A stretch of DNA of 64,000 bases, from positions 806,001-870,000 of the forward strand of contig NZ_OY726394.1 of NCBI RefSeq assembly GCF_963378075.1, written 5' to 3'. The position numbers and the translations under genes are program-made. The DNA comes from Mycolicibacter sp. MU0083 (GTDB lineage: Bacteria > Actinomycetota > Actinomycetes > Mycobacteriales > Mycobacteriaceae). The notes under the pieces are model-generated. The model was given only the letters and a program-made list of their open reading frames with translations. It was not told where the DNA came from and ran no database searches. Below, one piece after another: positions 9,974-18,565 of this stretch (its first letter is position 1; each line of letters begins with the position of its first letter).

Positions 9974-10531
9974 ATGGCGGTGGGACGGCCGCGGGAGTTC
10001 GATCCCGACCAGGTAGTGGAGGCGGCGTTGCAGCTGTTCTGGGCGCACGGCTTCCACGGCGTCTCGATCTCCGACATCAGCGCCGCGGCCAAGGTCAACC
10101 GCCGCGGCATCTACGCCGAGTTCGGCTCCAAGGAGAAGCTGTATCAGCGGGTGGTGGACCGCTATCTCGCCGGGCAGGGCGGCTATGTGGCGGCGGCGTT
10201 GACATTGCCCACCGCGGCCGAAGTCGCCAAGGCGGCGGTGCACGGGGCGGCCGACACCTCCAGCAGCGGCCCGCAGGGTTGCCTGACCGTCGACGACGGG
10301 CCGGGGCTCGCCGAGCTGCGTGAGGCCCTGGTGCAGCGGATCGCCCGACGGTTCGACGCCGCGGTGGCCGACGGCGAGCTGGCGGCGGTGGACACCGTGG
10401 TGCTGGCGCGCTGGATCGCCGCGGTGTGTCAGGGCATCGCGGTCCAGGCCCGCAGCGGGGCGAGCCGCGACGAACTGCATGCCCTGGCCGACATGGCCCT
10501 GGCGGGCTGGCCCGGGCCGCGGGCGGCCTAG
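9974..10531 (+). CDS. TetR-family transcriptional regulator
   Basis: A 185-residue TetR regulator. The N-terminal DNA-binding domain reads FDPDQVVEAALQLFWAHGF, then VSISDISAAAKVNRRGIYAEFGSKEKLY, the standard helix-turn-helix. The C-terminal half resembles the TetR_C domain of regulators that control SDR or quinone-stress genes (GCLTVDDGPG, SGASRDELHALADMAL). The ATG at 9974 is chosen because it lies just before the conserved GRPREF entry; upstream starts would add an unconserved leader. It is divergent from the SDR gene and overlaps the convergent cyclotransferase fusion gene by 4 nt. It probably represses the SDR gene and itself. Confidence 0.85.
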   Translation: MAVGRPREFDPDQVVEAALQLFWAHGFHGVSISDISAAAKVNRRGIYAEFGSKEKLYQRVVDRYLAGQGGYVAAALTLPTAAEVAKAAVHGAADTSSSGPQGCLTVDDGPGLAELREALVQRIARRFDAAVADGELAAVDTVVLARWIAAVCQGIAVQARSGASRDELHALADMALAGWPGPRAA

Positions 10532-11598
10532 TCGGTGAGCCGCCAGGTGGTGGCCGCGATCGCCAGCCCGCGCACCAATGCGGCGGTGACCGGTGACAGG
10601 CCGTCGTCGCCGGGCGGCTGACTGCGCGGACTGACACCGCGCACCCGGGTCGGCAGTTCCAACTGCGCGCCGCCGCCGCGTACCCGATTGACCGGGTTCG
10701 CCGGATGCAGGCCGCGAAGCTCGGCCGGTATCGCCTCCAGATCGGTGATCACCTGATAGCCGGGCAGGTCGAGGCATCGGTCCAGATGTGCCGCCAGGTC
10801 GCGGTTGCCACCGCCGGCCAACAGTTGCGTGCCGCGCCCGATCCGGCCGTAACCGTGCAGCGACACCACGACGTCGACGTGGTCGAGGAATGCGGCCAGC
10901 AGCCCGGACTCCTCCGGGCGATATCGGGTCGACGGCAGGTGGCGCGGAGCGCGATCGGGGTGGCGCATCGAATACACCGAAGCGCCGGCCGCCGCCGCGG
11001 CGCGTTCGGCGATCACGTCGGTCAGCTGTTCCAAACCGCCGCCGTGAACGGCGAGAAAACCGAAGCGGGACCGCAGCCGGCTGTGTTCGACGACGCCGGA
11101 ATCGGCCAACAGCTCCGACAGGGACTCCGGTGCGGCGTCGCCCGCAGCCGGCGGCATCGGCCAGTGCGAGGGATCCCACCGGTGCAGGAACTCGATCCAG
11201 CCCGCGGGCAGCCCGTGGGAGACGGCGCCGTCGATGATGCGCTCCAGGTAACCGGGTCGTGGCGCGCCGGTCTGCACCCGATGGTCGATGTACACCCACG
11301 CCGGCGCCGGGCCACCGTCGGTCGCGTGGACGGTCAGCCGGTCCCGGCGGTAGCGCAGCGGCACACCTTCGGCGCTGTCCAACGCGGCGAGGTCATAGTC
11401 GGAGACCCGCCACAGCACCCCGTGCACCCGCGCACCGGGGAACGGCTCGACGGTGGCCACACCGCGTTCGTTGATCAGCCAGTCGTGGTCGTCCAGCGTT
11501 GCCGGGCGGGGGTCGGACGCGTCGGGGCAGCGACGCGCCATCTGTCGTGCGCACAGGTTGGACCCGTACGCGAAGTAGAGGTGCCGGGGCGTGCGCAC
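10528..11598 (-). CDS. Gamma-glutamylcyclotransferase fused to poly-gamma-glutamate hydrolase-like domain
   Basis: A 356-residue two-domain protein. Residues 5-130 form a gamma-glutamylcyclotransferase (GGCT/AIG2-like) domain: FAYGSN substrate loop (residues 9-14) and the catalytic glutamate in LDSAEGVP (E77). Residues 160-356 match the poly-gamma-glutamate hydrolase (PghP/DUF867) family: AVHGGGLEQLTD (H185, E190), SLHGYG (H248) and GAQLELP (311-316 region), the expected zinc and active-site residues. Both domains act on gamma-glutamyl bonds in characterised relatives, so a joint pathway (cleave gamma-glutamyl polymer, then cyclise gamma-glutamyl amine to 5-oxoproline) is a plausible inference. 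It has a GTG start 19 nt after the DUF1254 lipoprotein gene. No signal peptide is seen, so it is probably cytosolic. Confidence 0.82.
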   Translation of the reverse strand: MRTPRHLYFAYGSNLCARQMARRCPDASDPRPATLDDHDWLINERGVATVEPFPGARVHGVLWRVSDYDLAALDSAEGVPLRYRRDRLTVHATDGGPAPAWVYIDHRVQTGAPRPGYLERIIDGAVSHGLPAGWIEFLHRWDPSHWPMPPAAGDAAPESLSELLADSGVVEHSRLRSRFGFLAVHGGGLEQLTDVIAERAAAAAGASVYSMRHPDRAPRHLPSTRYRPEESGLLAAFLDHVDVVVSLHGYGRIGRGTQLLAGGGNRDLAAHLDRCLDLPGYQVITDLEAIPAELRGLHPANPVNRVRGGGAQLELPTRVRGVSPRSQPPGDDGLSPVTAALVRGLAIAATTWRLTD

Positions 11599-11617
11599 TC
11601 GGCCCGTCCGACGTGCC

Positions 11618-12787
11618 TCAGCGCCCCGGCCGTGCCGGCGGTGCGGGGGGAGTGCTGGTGGGCGCCGGCGGCGGAGACGACGCCGGGGTTCGGGGCTCGC
11701 CGCTGCCCGATTCCTCCGGTTGGGCCACCGGGAAGACCCACTTGCCGGAGAGGATCTCCTTCTCCGGCTGGTAGAGGCGCACCAGGTAGTTCCAGCCCGG
11801 GGTGACCGGTAGGCAGTTGGGGACGCCGTCGGAGCAGTCGCCGAACTGCACGGTCACCGATCCGTCCGGGGCCTTGTGGGCGGTGATGTCGTTGACCGAA
11901 TACGCCTGTTGCTGGTTCTCGGTGAAGTAGCCGTTCTTGTTGTACACGGTGACCGACCAGAAGCCTTTCACCGGAACGTCTTTGACGGTCAGCCGGTAGA
12001 CGGTGTTGCCGTCGTTGCGGGTCGGGGTGACGTTGAGGTACAGGGCTTCGCGCTCGTTGTTTCCACCCCATGCCGCGGCCGCCCCGATCAGGTGGCGCAC
12101 CGGGTCGGTCTCGGCCGCGGTGCCGAACATGCCCCGGGTGTCGGGGATGGTCTGGGCGAGCTCCAGCAGGGCGTCGTTGACCTTCTTCTGGCTGACCGGG
12201 TCCCAGCGGGGCACGTCGAAGCTGCCGGTGTCGGTCTGGCTGGCCGTCACCGCATCCTGCAGACGGTGTGCCGCCGCCAGGTCCGCGGGATCAGTGGGGT
12301 CGGCCAGGGTGCGGATGGCCACCAGCACATAGCGGGTGCCGGCGCGCTGCTCGTCGATGGTGTGTTCGCCGCCGCCGTAGAACATGTCGACGATGTATTC
12401 GTCCTGATTGATCACCTGTGCGGACATGTACCGCTGGCCGGGGTCGGGCAGGGTCAGGGTGACCGGACTGGCCTGCAGATCGAATACGGCGGCCGAGTAC
12501 AGCGTGTCCCGGTTGGAGCGCACCACCATCTGCCGGTCGATCGGGGTGACGTCGCGCATGTGGAAGAAGCGGCCGAAGCCGTTCTCGTTGACGACATTGG
12601 TGAATTCCCGGTCGCTGACGGCCCGCACGAAGTTGTCCGGCGACACCAACACCATGCCGTTGGGTGTGCTGCGGGGGACCTGGTTGCCCACGGGGTCGGG
12701 GCCGGCTTTCGTCACCGTCAGCCCGCAACCGGCCAAGATCAGGGCTGCGGTCGACGCTCCGAGTGCAGAAATCCATCGCTTGGACAT
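11618..12787 (-). CDS. DUF1254/DUF1214-type lipoprotein
   Basis: A 389-residue exported lipoprotein. The N-terminus has a positively charged start, a hydrophobic stretch and the lipobox LILAGC (Cys about residue 20). The body matches DUF1254 (PIDRQMVVRSNRDTLYSAAVFD) followed by a DUF1214 domain (GFWSVTVYNKNGYF). Proteins of this pair occur widely in actinobacteria and proteobacteria; no enzymatic role is established. The C-terminus ends in a low-complexity Pro/Ser tail (from about residue 360). The ATG at 12787 places the signal peptide correctly. It is upstream of and co-directional with the cyclotransferase fusion, and divergent across 171 bp from another exported protein. Confidence 0.88.
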   Translation of the reverse strand: MSKRWISALGASTAALILAGCGLTVTKAGPDPVGNQVPRSTPNGMVLVSPDNFVRAVSDREFTNVVNENGFGRFFHMRDVTPIDRQMVVRSNRDTLYSAAVFDLQASPVTLTLPDPGQRYMSAQVINQDEYIVDMFYGGGEHTIDEQRAGTRYVLVAIRTLADPTDPADLAAAHRLQDAVTASQTDTGSFDVPRWDPVSQKKVNDALLELAQTIPDTRGMFGTAAETDPVRHLIGAAAAWGGNNEREALYLNVTPTRNDGNTVYRLTVKDVPVKGFWSVTVYNKNGYFTENQQQAYSVNDITAHKAPDGSVTVQFGDCSDGVPNCLPVTPGWNYLVRLYQPEKEILSGKWVFPVAQPEESGSGEPRTPASSPPPAPTSTPPAPPARPGR

Positions 12788-12958
12788 GCAGCGCAACCTA
12801 CCTGCCGGCACCGGCGGATGGCGGCAATGGGTTTGCCGACACGATCGCCGGCGGATCCGCGGTGACTATTGCACCCCCTCGGGGCCCGACGTATCGTCCA
12901 AGATGAGAGTTTGCTGTTAATACGACGAATAAATGATTAACGGGGCGGGGGAGTAACA

Positions 12959-14947
12959 GTGGGCATCACCGGCAGCACCGAGACGACGCACCATTCCAAG
13001 ATCTCTTCGTGGCTCACGGCTGCGGGTCGGCCACCGCGTGTCGGCGTCGCCGCCGCGGCGATCGGTTGCGCGCTGTCGATGGTGGCCGCAGGCCCGCTGG
13101 CGACCACCGGTACCACCGCCCCCGCGGTGGCTTTGACCGCGGGATACCAACAGGCACTCGATGACCTGCTCGACGCCATGAACCAGGCCCGTGACTTCGA
13201 CCTGTCCCTGCCCTACGCCTCGCCCGAGGACGCGGACGTGTTGATGGCCATGCTGCGCAACACCAACTACGAACTGCTCACCACCGGGCTGTCCCGGGTC
13301 ACCGAGCTGTTCAACGGGGTGTTCTTCCAGTCACCCGAGGTGGTCGCCGGCAACGTCGCCGACTCCCGGCAGTACTTCGACTACTTCACCCCCGACATCT
13401 ACTACCACGTGACCGCGGGGCTGGCGCCCGGCGCGACGTACGTGCTGACCGGAACCCTCGGTGGGGGCACCGAGCACATGTCGATCAGCACCACCGCCGT
13501 CACCGGCGCCACCGCCCACACCATCGAGGACCTGGAACTCGGCCACGGTCTGGTGGTCGATGCGAACGGCAACTACACGGTCTACATCGGGCCGGAAGCA
13601 CCCGAAGGCGCGGTGAACTTCCTGGATTCCACCGATGCCACCGTCGGCGGTGCCGCGTCCCTGCTGATCCGCGACATGCTCGGCGACTGGGCCAAGGGCC
13701 CCGGCAGCATGAGCCTGCAGTGCGTGGCGGACTGCCCGCCGTTCTTCGCGATCCCCGCAGGCGGGTTCTTCCCCAGCGAGGACGGCACCGACGCACCCAG
13801 CGAGCCGGCCGGCATCGGCTCGGTGGACGACGTGCTGAACATGTTGTTCGGCGCGTTCGCACAGATCGTCGTCCCGTTCAACCAGCGCAGCATCGAAGGC
13901 GGCGCCTCGGTCGGGATGGAGGTGCCCGCCAACACCATGATGACGCTGGCGCCGGAGACCAGCTTCGGCGTCGGCCTGGAGTCGGCGGTCGTCACCGGCG
14001 GCAACTTCGACCTGGCGCCCGGCGAGGCGCTGATCCTCAAAATGCCGACCCTGGACTCGGCCTACAGCGGTATCGAGTTGATGAACGTCTACGGCGGCGC
14101 GCTGCCCTACGTGATGGCCCAGACCACCCTCAACCACACCACCACCTATCACGCCGAGGACGGCTACACCTATTACGTTGTCAGCGCGACGAATCCCGGT
14201 GTCGCGAACTGGCTCGACACCGGCGGACTGGAACGCGGCGAGATCTTCGCGCGCTACGAGAACCTGGTCGACCGCGAAGACGCGATCGGGCTGGGCGTCA
14301 CCGCCCAGGTGGTCTCGGTCGACGACCTCGCCGAGTACCTGCCCGAGGACACGCCGACGGTCAGCCCCGAAGAGTTCGCCGCCGACATGGCCCAGCGGGT
14401 GTTCTCCTACGGCTACGGCCTCGACATCTCCCGGATGCACGCCCAGCCTGCCTGGGTGCTCCAACATCTCGAGTTGAATGCGCTCTCGGCGCTGATGGGT
14501 AAGGACACCTTCGAGTCGGTCTTCGGCGAGCAGCCCTTCACCCCGATCGAGCTGCGGTTCACCGACGCGCTCAGCCCCGACTGGGACACCGTGTTGCGGG
14601 TCTTCTTCGACAACCCGGGGGAGAGCCTGACCGCGATCTGGAACGCACTGCCGGTGCTGGCCAACGACATCACCGCGCCCATGACGCTGGCCGTGGCGCA
14701 GACCGCGATGTCGGTGCTGCTGCCGCAGATGTTCATCACGGCCGTCAACGACGCGCTGTTCAACCCCAACACCAGCATCCTGTCCGGACTGCTCAACGCC
14801 CGCGACGACCTGGCCACGGTGATCCTGACCGCCAACGACGCCTGGCCGACCGAGCTCGGCGGGCAGGCCGCCGAGCAGTGGGCCAACATGTCGGAGCTGA
14901 TCGCGACCACCCCGAGCTTCGACCTGACCGAGCTGTTCGCGGGCTGA
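12959..14947 (+). CDS. Large exported protein with DUF1214-like region, function unknown
   Basis: A 662-residue protein with an N-terminal hydrophobic segment (about residues 28-50) after a long polar leader, suggesting an export signal or anchor. A strong ribosome site (GGGGGAG) sits 5 nt before the GTG start. Residues 100-200 (PDIYYHVTAGLAPGATYVLTG, strand-rich) resemble the beta-rich core of DUF1214 proteins. The C-terminal third, about residues 490-662, is helical and amphipathic. Two cysteines close together (LQCVADCPP) may form a disulfide outside the cell. It is divergent from a DUF1254/DUF1214 lipoprotein, so the two may work together at the envelope. I do not recognise the family securely. 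Confidence 0.8.
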   Translation: MGITGSTETTHHSKISSWLTAAGRPPRVGVAAAAIGCALSMVAAGPLATTGTTAPAVALTAGYQQALDDLLDAMNQARDFDLSLPYASPEDADVLMAMLRNTNYELLTTGLSRVTELFNGVFFQSPEVVAGNVADSRQYFDYFTPDIYYHVTAGLAPGATYVLTGTLGGGTEHMSISTTAVTGATAHTIEDLELGHGLVVDANGNYTVYIGPEAPEGAVNFLDSTDATVGGAASLLIRDMLGDWAKGPGSMSLQCVADCPPFFAIPAGGFFPSEDGTDAPSEPAGIGSVDDVLNMLFGAFAQIVVPFNQRSIEGGASVGMEVPANTMMTLAPETSFGVGLESAVVTGGNFDLAPGEALILKMPTLDSAYSGIELMNVYGGALPYVMAQTTLNHTTTYHAEDGYTYYVVSATNPGVANWLDTGGLERGEIFARYENLVDREDAIGLGVTAQVVSVDDLAEYLPEDTPTVSPEEFAADMAQRVFSYGYGLDISRMHAQPAWVLQHLELNALSALMGKDTFESVFGEQPFTPIELRFTDALSPDWDTVLRVFFDNPGESLTAIWNALPVLANDITAPMTLAVAQTAMSVLLPQMFITAVNDALFNPNTSILSGLLNARDDLATVILTANDAWPTELGGQAAEQWANMSELIATTPSFDLTELFAG

Positions 14948-14953
14948 TCCGCG

Positions 14954-16039
14954 TCAGAGGCGGCCCGGGTCGTTGAGCCGCACGTACTCCAGGTAGGCGA
15001 CTCCCTCGACCGGAGAACCCTGATGGTGGCCGGTGTAGGAGAAGCCGCCGAGCCAGCCACGGCCGATGCCGTACAGCAGGTCGGTGTCGGTTATCCCCAC
15101 GATCTCCGTGGACACGTCACCATCCGGCGCATGGATGCGCCACCTGAACTCGGCCGGAATCCGGGTGGCGTAGCCGTCGGGAGCGACCGCGAATTCATCG
15201 CGGTAGCAGAGGATCTCGTGGGTCACGTTGCGGGTGTGCCGTTGCGAGGTGCCGTCGAGTTGTTTCAGGTACCCGCTGGTGAGCATGGATTGGCCGAAGG
15301 CGGAGGCATCGGCGAACATCAGCAACGTATCCGGTTTGATCTTGATGACCTGCCATTCGAAGTGGGTCACCGGCAGTTTCAGGAGCGTCGGCACGGTCTT
15401 GTCGCGAAACGCCGTGAGGCTGGTCGCGCGCGCGTACTCGAACGACAGCACACCTTCGATGGGATGACGGTGGCCCTCCCAGGTCAACGCTCCGCGGTAG
15501 CGGGCGGGATGGCCGACGTGGTCGTAGACGGGGTTGCGCACAAACGTGGTGGTTTGATCCGTGCACGTCACGGCGATGTCGATCGACAAGTCGCGGTCCT
15601 GGATGACAACCCGGAAATCGGGGAAGCTTCCGGTGATGGTGAGTTCGTCACCGAAACGTAGGTAAGTGCCGTCTTCGCGTAGGTCACAGTCGCGCGACAT
15701 GGAGTACGCCCGGAAACCGTCGGAACCGGTTGCGGCAGTGCCGATCGCGAGGGTGGCGGTGTCGCGCGGCGAGCCGGGCAGGAAGTCGTTGTCGAAGCAC
15801 GCCGCACCGGCGCGTCCCAACAGTGCCATGCATGACAGATGGCGGTGTGGCGCCGGAAGATCGGGAATCACAACGTTGATGTGCGAGAACCCATAGCGTT
15901 TGGTCGTGGCGTGCGGCCGGAGGAACTCCTGAGCGGGAAGTGGCGTGTCGTCCCGGTCGTAGAGGTGGAACATGCGGCCGAGAGTGTGTGCGCCGGCGGC
16001 GGCGAGGCGTTGGGTGAGTGCGGATTTCGACACGGTCAT
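14954..16039 (-). CDS. DUF6670-like protein
   Basis: A 361-residue protein without signal peptide or obvious catalytic motif. The sequence is beta-rich and lipocalin-like in feel (repeated amphipathic strands, e.g. YLRFGDELTITGSF, YRGALTWEGHRHPIEGVLSFEYAR). It ends with a conserved segment IGRGWLGGFSYTGHHQGSPV. It resembles the group now called DUF6670, found in mycobacteria next to lipid and redox genes; the assignment is from memory. Its ATG overlaps the TetR stop by 4 nt, making it the third gene of an OYE-TetR-DUF6670 operon. A ligand-binding role is possible but unproven. Confidence 0.78.
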   Translation of the reverse strand: MTVSKSALTQRLAAAGAHTLGRMFHLYDRDDTPLPAQEFLRPHATTKRYGFSHINVVIPDLPAPHRHLSCMALLGRAGAACFDNDFLPGSPRDTATLAIGTAATGSDGFRAYSMSRDCDLREDGTYLRFGDELTITGSFPDFRVVIQDRDLSIDIAVTCTDQTTTFVRNPVYDHVGHPARYRGALTWEGHRHPIEGVLSFEYARATSLTAFRDKTVPTLLKLPVTHFEWQVIKIKPDTLLMFADASAFGQSMLTSGYLKQLDGTSQRHTRNVTHEILCYRDEFAVAPDGYATRIPAEFRWRIHAPDGDVSTEIVGITDTDLLYGIGRGWLGGFSYTGHHQGSPVEGVAYLEYVRLNDPGRL

Positions 16040-16683
16040 CGGTTGTCCCGGTCGACCGGCGTCGTCGCGGTGGCATCGTCGACGGATGGATCCGGTATGA
16101 GGTCGCCGAAGACGACGTCGAAGAATTGGCGGAGCGGTTCCTCGGACTGAGCGGCCCGGGCGCGGGTGATCGCACCCTCCCACAAGCTCAGGATGACACC
16201 GGCCAACTGATCGGCCGGCATCGCCAGTCGAACGGACTCCGAGGTTTCGGCTTGCCGTAAGGCGTCGGTGAGCACCTCGGCCCAGGCCTCGAACAGGCCG
16301 GTCAGCAGATTCCGCACGGTCTCGTCCCGATCGGCGATCTCGTTGGCGAAGTTGCCCAGCATGCAGCCACGCATCAGGTCGGCGTCGACGAACCGGCGTT
16401 CGAGTTCCTCGAAGTGCGCCCGGATCCCGGCACGCGGCCCTTCCGGGGTGGACCACAGCAGATCGACGGGGCTGTGCGCCGCGTACTGCTGCAAAGCGGT
16501 GATCGCAAGCTCCTGCTTACTGCGGAAGTGGTTGTAGAACGACCCTTTTGGTATACCGGCTGCGTCGACCACTTCTTGAATGCCCACGGCGTGATAACCG
16601 CGGGCGTGGAACAGTTCCAACCCCACCGCAAGGAGTCGCTCGCGGGTTGCCACCGCCGAAGCCCTGGGGGCACGCGGACTCAT
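16036..16683 (-). CDS. TetR-family regulator (AcrR/QacR-like)
   Basis: A 215-residue TetR regulator. The DNA-binding domain is ATRERLLAVGLELFHARGYHAVGIQEV then AGIPKGSFYNHFRSKQELA (residues about 11-60). The ligand domain shows the MLGNFANEIAD segment and C-terminal LAGVILSLWEGAITRARA, typical of regulators responding to small electrophiles. The ATG at 16683 is taken because it overlaps the OYE stop (ATGA) and sits directly before the conserved domain. As the middle gene of the operon it most likely represses its own transcription from the region upstream of the OYE gene. Confidence 0.88.
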   Translation of the reverse strand: MSPRAPRASAVATRERLLAVGLELFHARGYHAVGIQEVVDAAGIPKGSFYNHFRSKQELAITALQQYAAHSPVDLLWSTPEGPRAGIRAHFEELERRFVDADLMRGCMLGNFANEIADRDETVRNLLTGLFEAWAEVLTDALRQAETSESVRLAMPADQLAGVILSLWEGAITRARAAQSEEPLRQFFDVVFGDLIPDPSVDDATATTPVDRDNR

Positions 16684-17921
16684 CGAGATCGCCCTCCCGT
16701 CATGCGGGTCCATAGGTAAGGGGCGTAGTGCCAACCGTATTCGGCCATCGTCAACAAAGGATGTCGATCCGGGGCGGGGTGCAGCCCTCGTCCCATCCGC
16801 TGCAACTGGACGGTGTGCCAGATCAGATCCGTCATGCCGTCGAACCGGGCGAGCCCGAGCCGGCGAGGAACATCCGCGCCGGCGGCCGCCGATCCCTGCA
16901 GCAGCCGGGCCGGCAAGGCGGGATCCAAGGCCAGCGGACGGGCCAGCCCGACAAGGTCGACCGCACCGGACTCGATCGCAGCGGTCATGCCGGCAGCGGT
17001 GCGAAAACCTCCGGTGAGCATCAACGGTGTGCGGAGGCTGCCGCGCACCGACTCCGCGAAGTCCAAAAAGTAGGCTTCGCGATGCCGCGTACTGGCTCGC
17101 GTCGCATCTTGCGATACCCCCATGAACGCGGTCGACTCGTAGGTGCCGCCGGAGATCTCCACCAGATCGACCAGTCCGTCGAGCATTCGTACGACGTCAC
17201 GGGCTTCGCCGTCCTCGAACCCGCCGCGCTGGAAATCCGCGGAGTTCAGTTTGACGGCTACCGCCGCCGGCCGCACAGCGGCGCGGACCGCCGCGATCAC
17301 CTCGAGAAGAAATCGACTCCGGTTCTCCAGCGATCCGCCCCAGGCGTCGGCGCGAAGGTTGGTCAAAGGGGACAGGAACTGGCTGATCAAGTAGCCGTGG
17401 GCGGCGTGGATCTCCACCCCGTCGAATCCGGCATCGACCAGAATCCGAGCGCTGTCGGCGAATCGGGTTATCAGGCCGTTGATCTCGGCGGCGGTCAAGG
17501 CGCGCGGGGTGCGGAACACTCCCGCGGCCCGACGGACCTTGACCGCCGATGGAGCAACCGGCCTTGAACCGACTCCGGCCAGCACCTGGCGGCCCGGGTG
17601 GTTGATCTGCGCCAACGCGACTGCGCCAGAAGACTTCGCCGCCGAGGCCCATTGGCGCAGGATCGGCAGATCTCGATCGTCCTCGACCACGACATTGCCG
17701 ACCTCGCCGATGGCGCTGCGGTCGATCATCACGTTGCCGGTGATGATCAGGCCCGCTCCACCGGCGGCAAAGCGTTCGTAGAGCGAGACATGACGTCGGG
17801 TCGGCGCGAACGACGGGCTTCCCAAACATTCCGACATCGCGGCCTTGGCGAGGCGGTTCGGCACGACCGTGCCGTTGCCCAAGGTGAACGGGGCCGCGAG
17901 GCCCGTAGCGCTGCTGATCAA
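16680..17921 (-). CDS. Old-yellow-enzyme family NADH:flavin oxidoreductase
   Basis: A 413-residue FMN-dependent oxidoreductase of the OYE family: NRLAKAAMSE near the N-terminus, LAQINHPGRQ, the substrate-binding pair in HAAHGYLISQFLSP, the GGSLENRSRFLLEV motif, and FMN-phosphate binding LTGGFRTAAGM and VGLARPLALDP. It reduces activated alkenes or enones with NAD(P)H in the cytosol. The start is inferred as TTG at 17921 because a GGGGGAG ribosome site lies just upstream and homologues begin near SATGLAAPF; a longer frame exists but lacks such support. It is the first gene of the operon with TetR and DUF6670. Confidence 0.86.
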   Translation of the reverse strand: MISSATGLAAPFTLGNGTVVPNRLAKAAMSECLGSPSFAPTRRHVSLYERFAAGGAGLIITGNVMIDRSAIGEVGNVVVEDDRDLPILRQWASAAKSSGAVALAQINHPGRQVLAGVGSRPVAPSAVKVRRAAGVFRTPRALTAAEINGLITRFADSARILVDAGFDGVEIHAAHGYLISQFLSPLTNLRADAWGGSLENRSRFLLEVIAAVRAAVRPAAVAVKLNSADFQRGGFEDGEARDVVRMLDGLVDLVEISGGTYESTAFMGVSQDATRASTRHREAYFLDFAESVRGSLRTPLMLTGGFRTAAGMTAAIESGAVDLVGLARPLALDPALPARLLQGSAAAGADVPRRLGLARFDGMTDLIWHTVQLQRMGRGLHPAPDRHPLLTMAEYGWHYAPYLWTRMTGGRSR

Positions 17922-17930
17922 AGTCTCCCC

Positions 17931-17959
17931 CTTAAAATGACCAGTCGTCTTAGAATGAC
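17931..17959. promoter_or_regulatory. Candidate operator upstream of the OYE operon
   Basis: Two near-identical 11-bp direct repeats, CTTAAAATGAC (17931-17941) and CTTAGAATGAC (17949-17959), lie 18 bp apart. An imperfect palindrome, GACCAGTCGTC (17939-17949), joins them. This sits 10 nt upstream of the inferred TTG start, where a TetR protein would block transcription. The regulator encoded in the same operon is the natural candidate. Confidence 0.5.
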
Positions 17960-18090
17960 GGTTCGGGGGAGCGGTGTCAATCGTCGATCCATCCGGAAGG
18001 GTGCGGTCTCTCGCTCCGCTGGTGCTGCCACCGAATCTAATTGTGTCAAATTCAGTTGTGCGCAATAAAACAGTGCGTTACGGTTATCGG

Positions 18091-18546
18091 GTGCCTGCGC
18101 CGCGCCTCGATGAGCAACTCTGCTTCGCCCTGCATCTGGCATCACGTGCGGTAACCGCCGCGTACCGCCCCTTGCTCGACGAACTGCACCTCACGTATCC
18201 GCAGTACCTGGCGCTGCTGGTGCTCTGGGAGGACGGACCGTGCACCGTAGGGCACCTCGGTAGCCGATTGCATCTGGATTCCGGCACCCTTTCGCCGCTG
18301 CTGAAACGCCTCGAAGCGATCGGTTACGTGCGTCGCGAGCGATCGGCCACCGACGAACGTCGCGTCCAGGTCACCCTCACCGCGGCCGGGCACGCGCTTG
18401 AGGAGCGCGCCGCCTGCCTGCCGGAGCGGTTGGTCGGCAACGGCGATGTGGCCGCCGAGGACCTTGCCGCGCTCCGCGATGCAGTGCGGTTTCTCGCGGA
18501 GAGCCTCTATGCCGGCAACCCGACAACTCCTGCCACCGATGAATAG
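18091..18546 (+). CDS. MarR/OhrR-family peroxide-sensing regulator
   Basis: A 151-residue MarR-type regulator of the OhrR branch. It has LDEQLCFALHLASRAVTAAYRPLL with the reactive cysteine in QLCFAL, the TYPQYLALLVLWED helix, the winged helix LHLDSGTLSPLLKRLEAIGYVRRERSATDERRV, and a DERR wing. In characterised OhrR proteins the N-terminal cysteine is oxidised by organic hydroperoxides, releasing DNA. The GTG at 18091 is inferred from alignment; the ribosome site is weak and a GTG at 18073 is an alternative. The usual target gene ohr is not in the window. The neighbours are the divergent OYE operon and a downstream DoxX-like gene. Confidence 0.85.
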   Translation: MPAPRLDEQLCFALHLASRAVTAAYRPLLDELHLTYPQYLALLVLWEDGPCTVGHLGSRLHLDSGTLSPLLKRLEAIGYVRRERSATDERRVQVTLTAAGHALEERAACLPERLVGNGDVAAEDLAALRDAVRFLAESLYAGNPTTPATDE

Positions 18547-18565
18547 CCGAGAGTAAGGACCCGCT

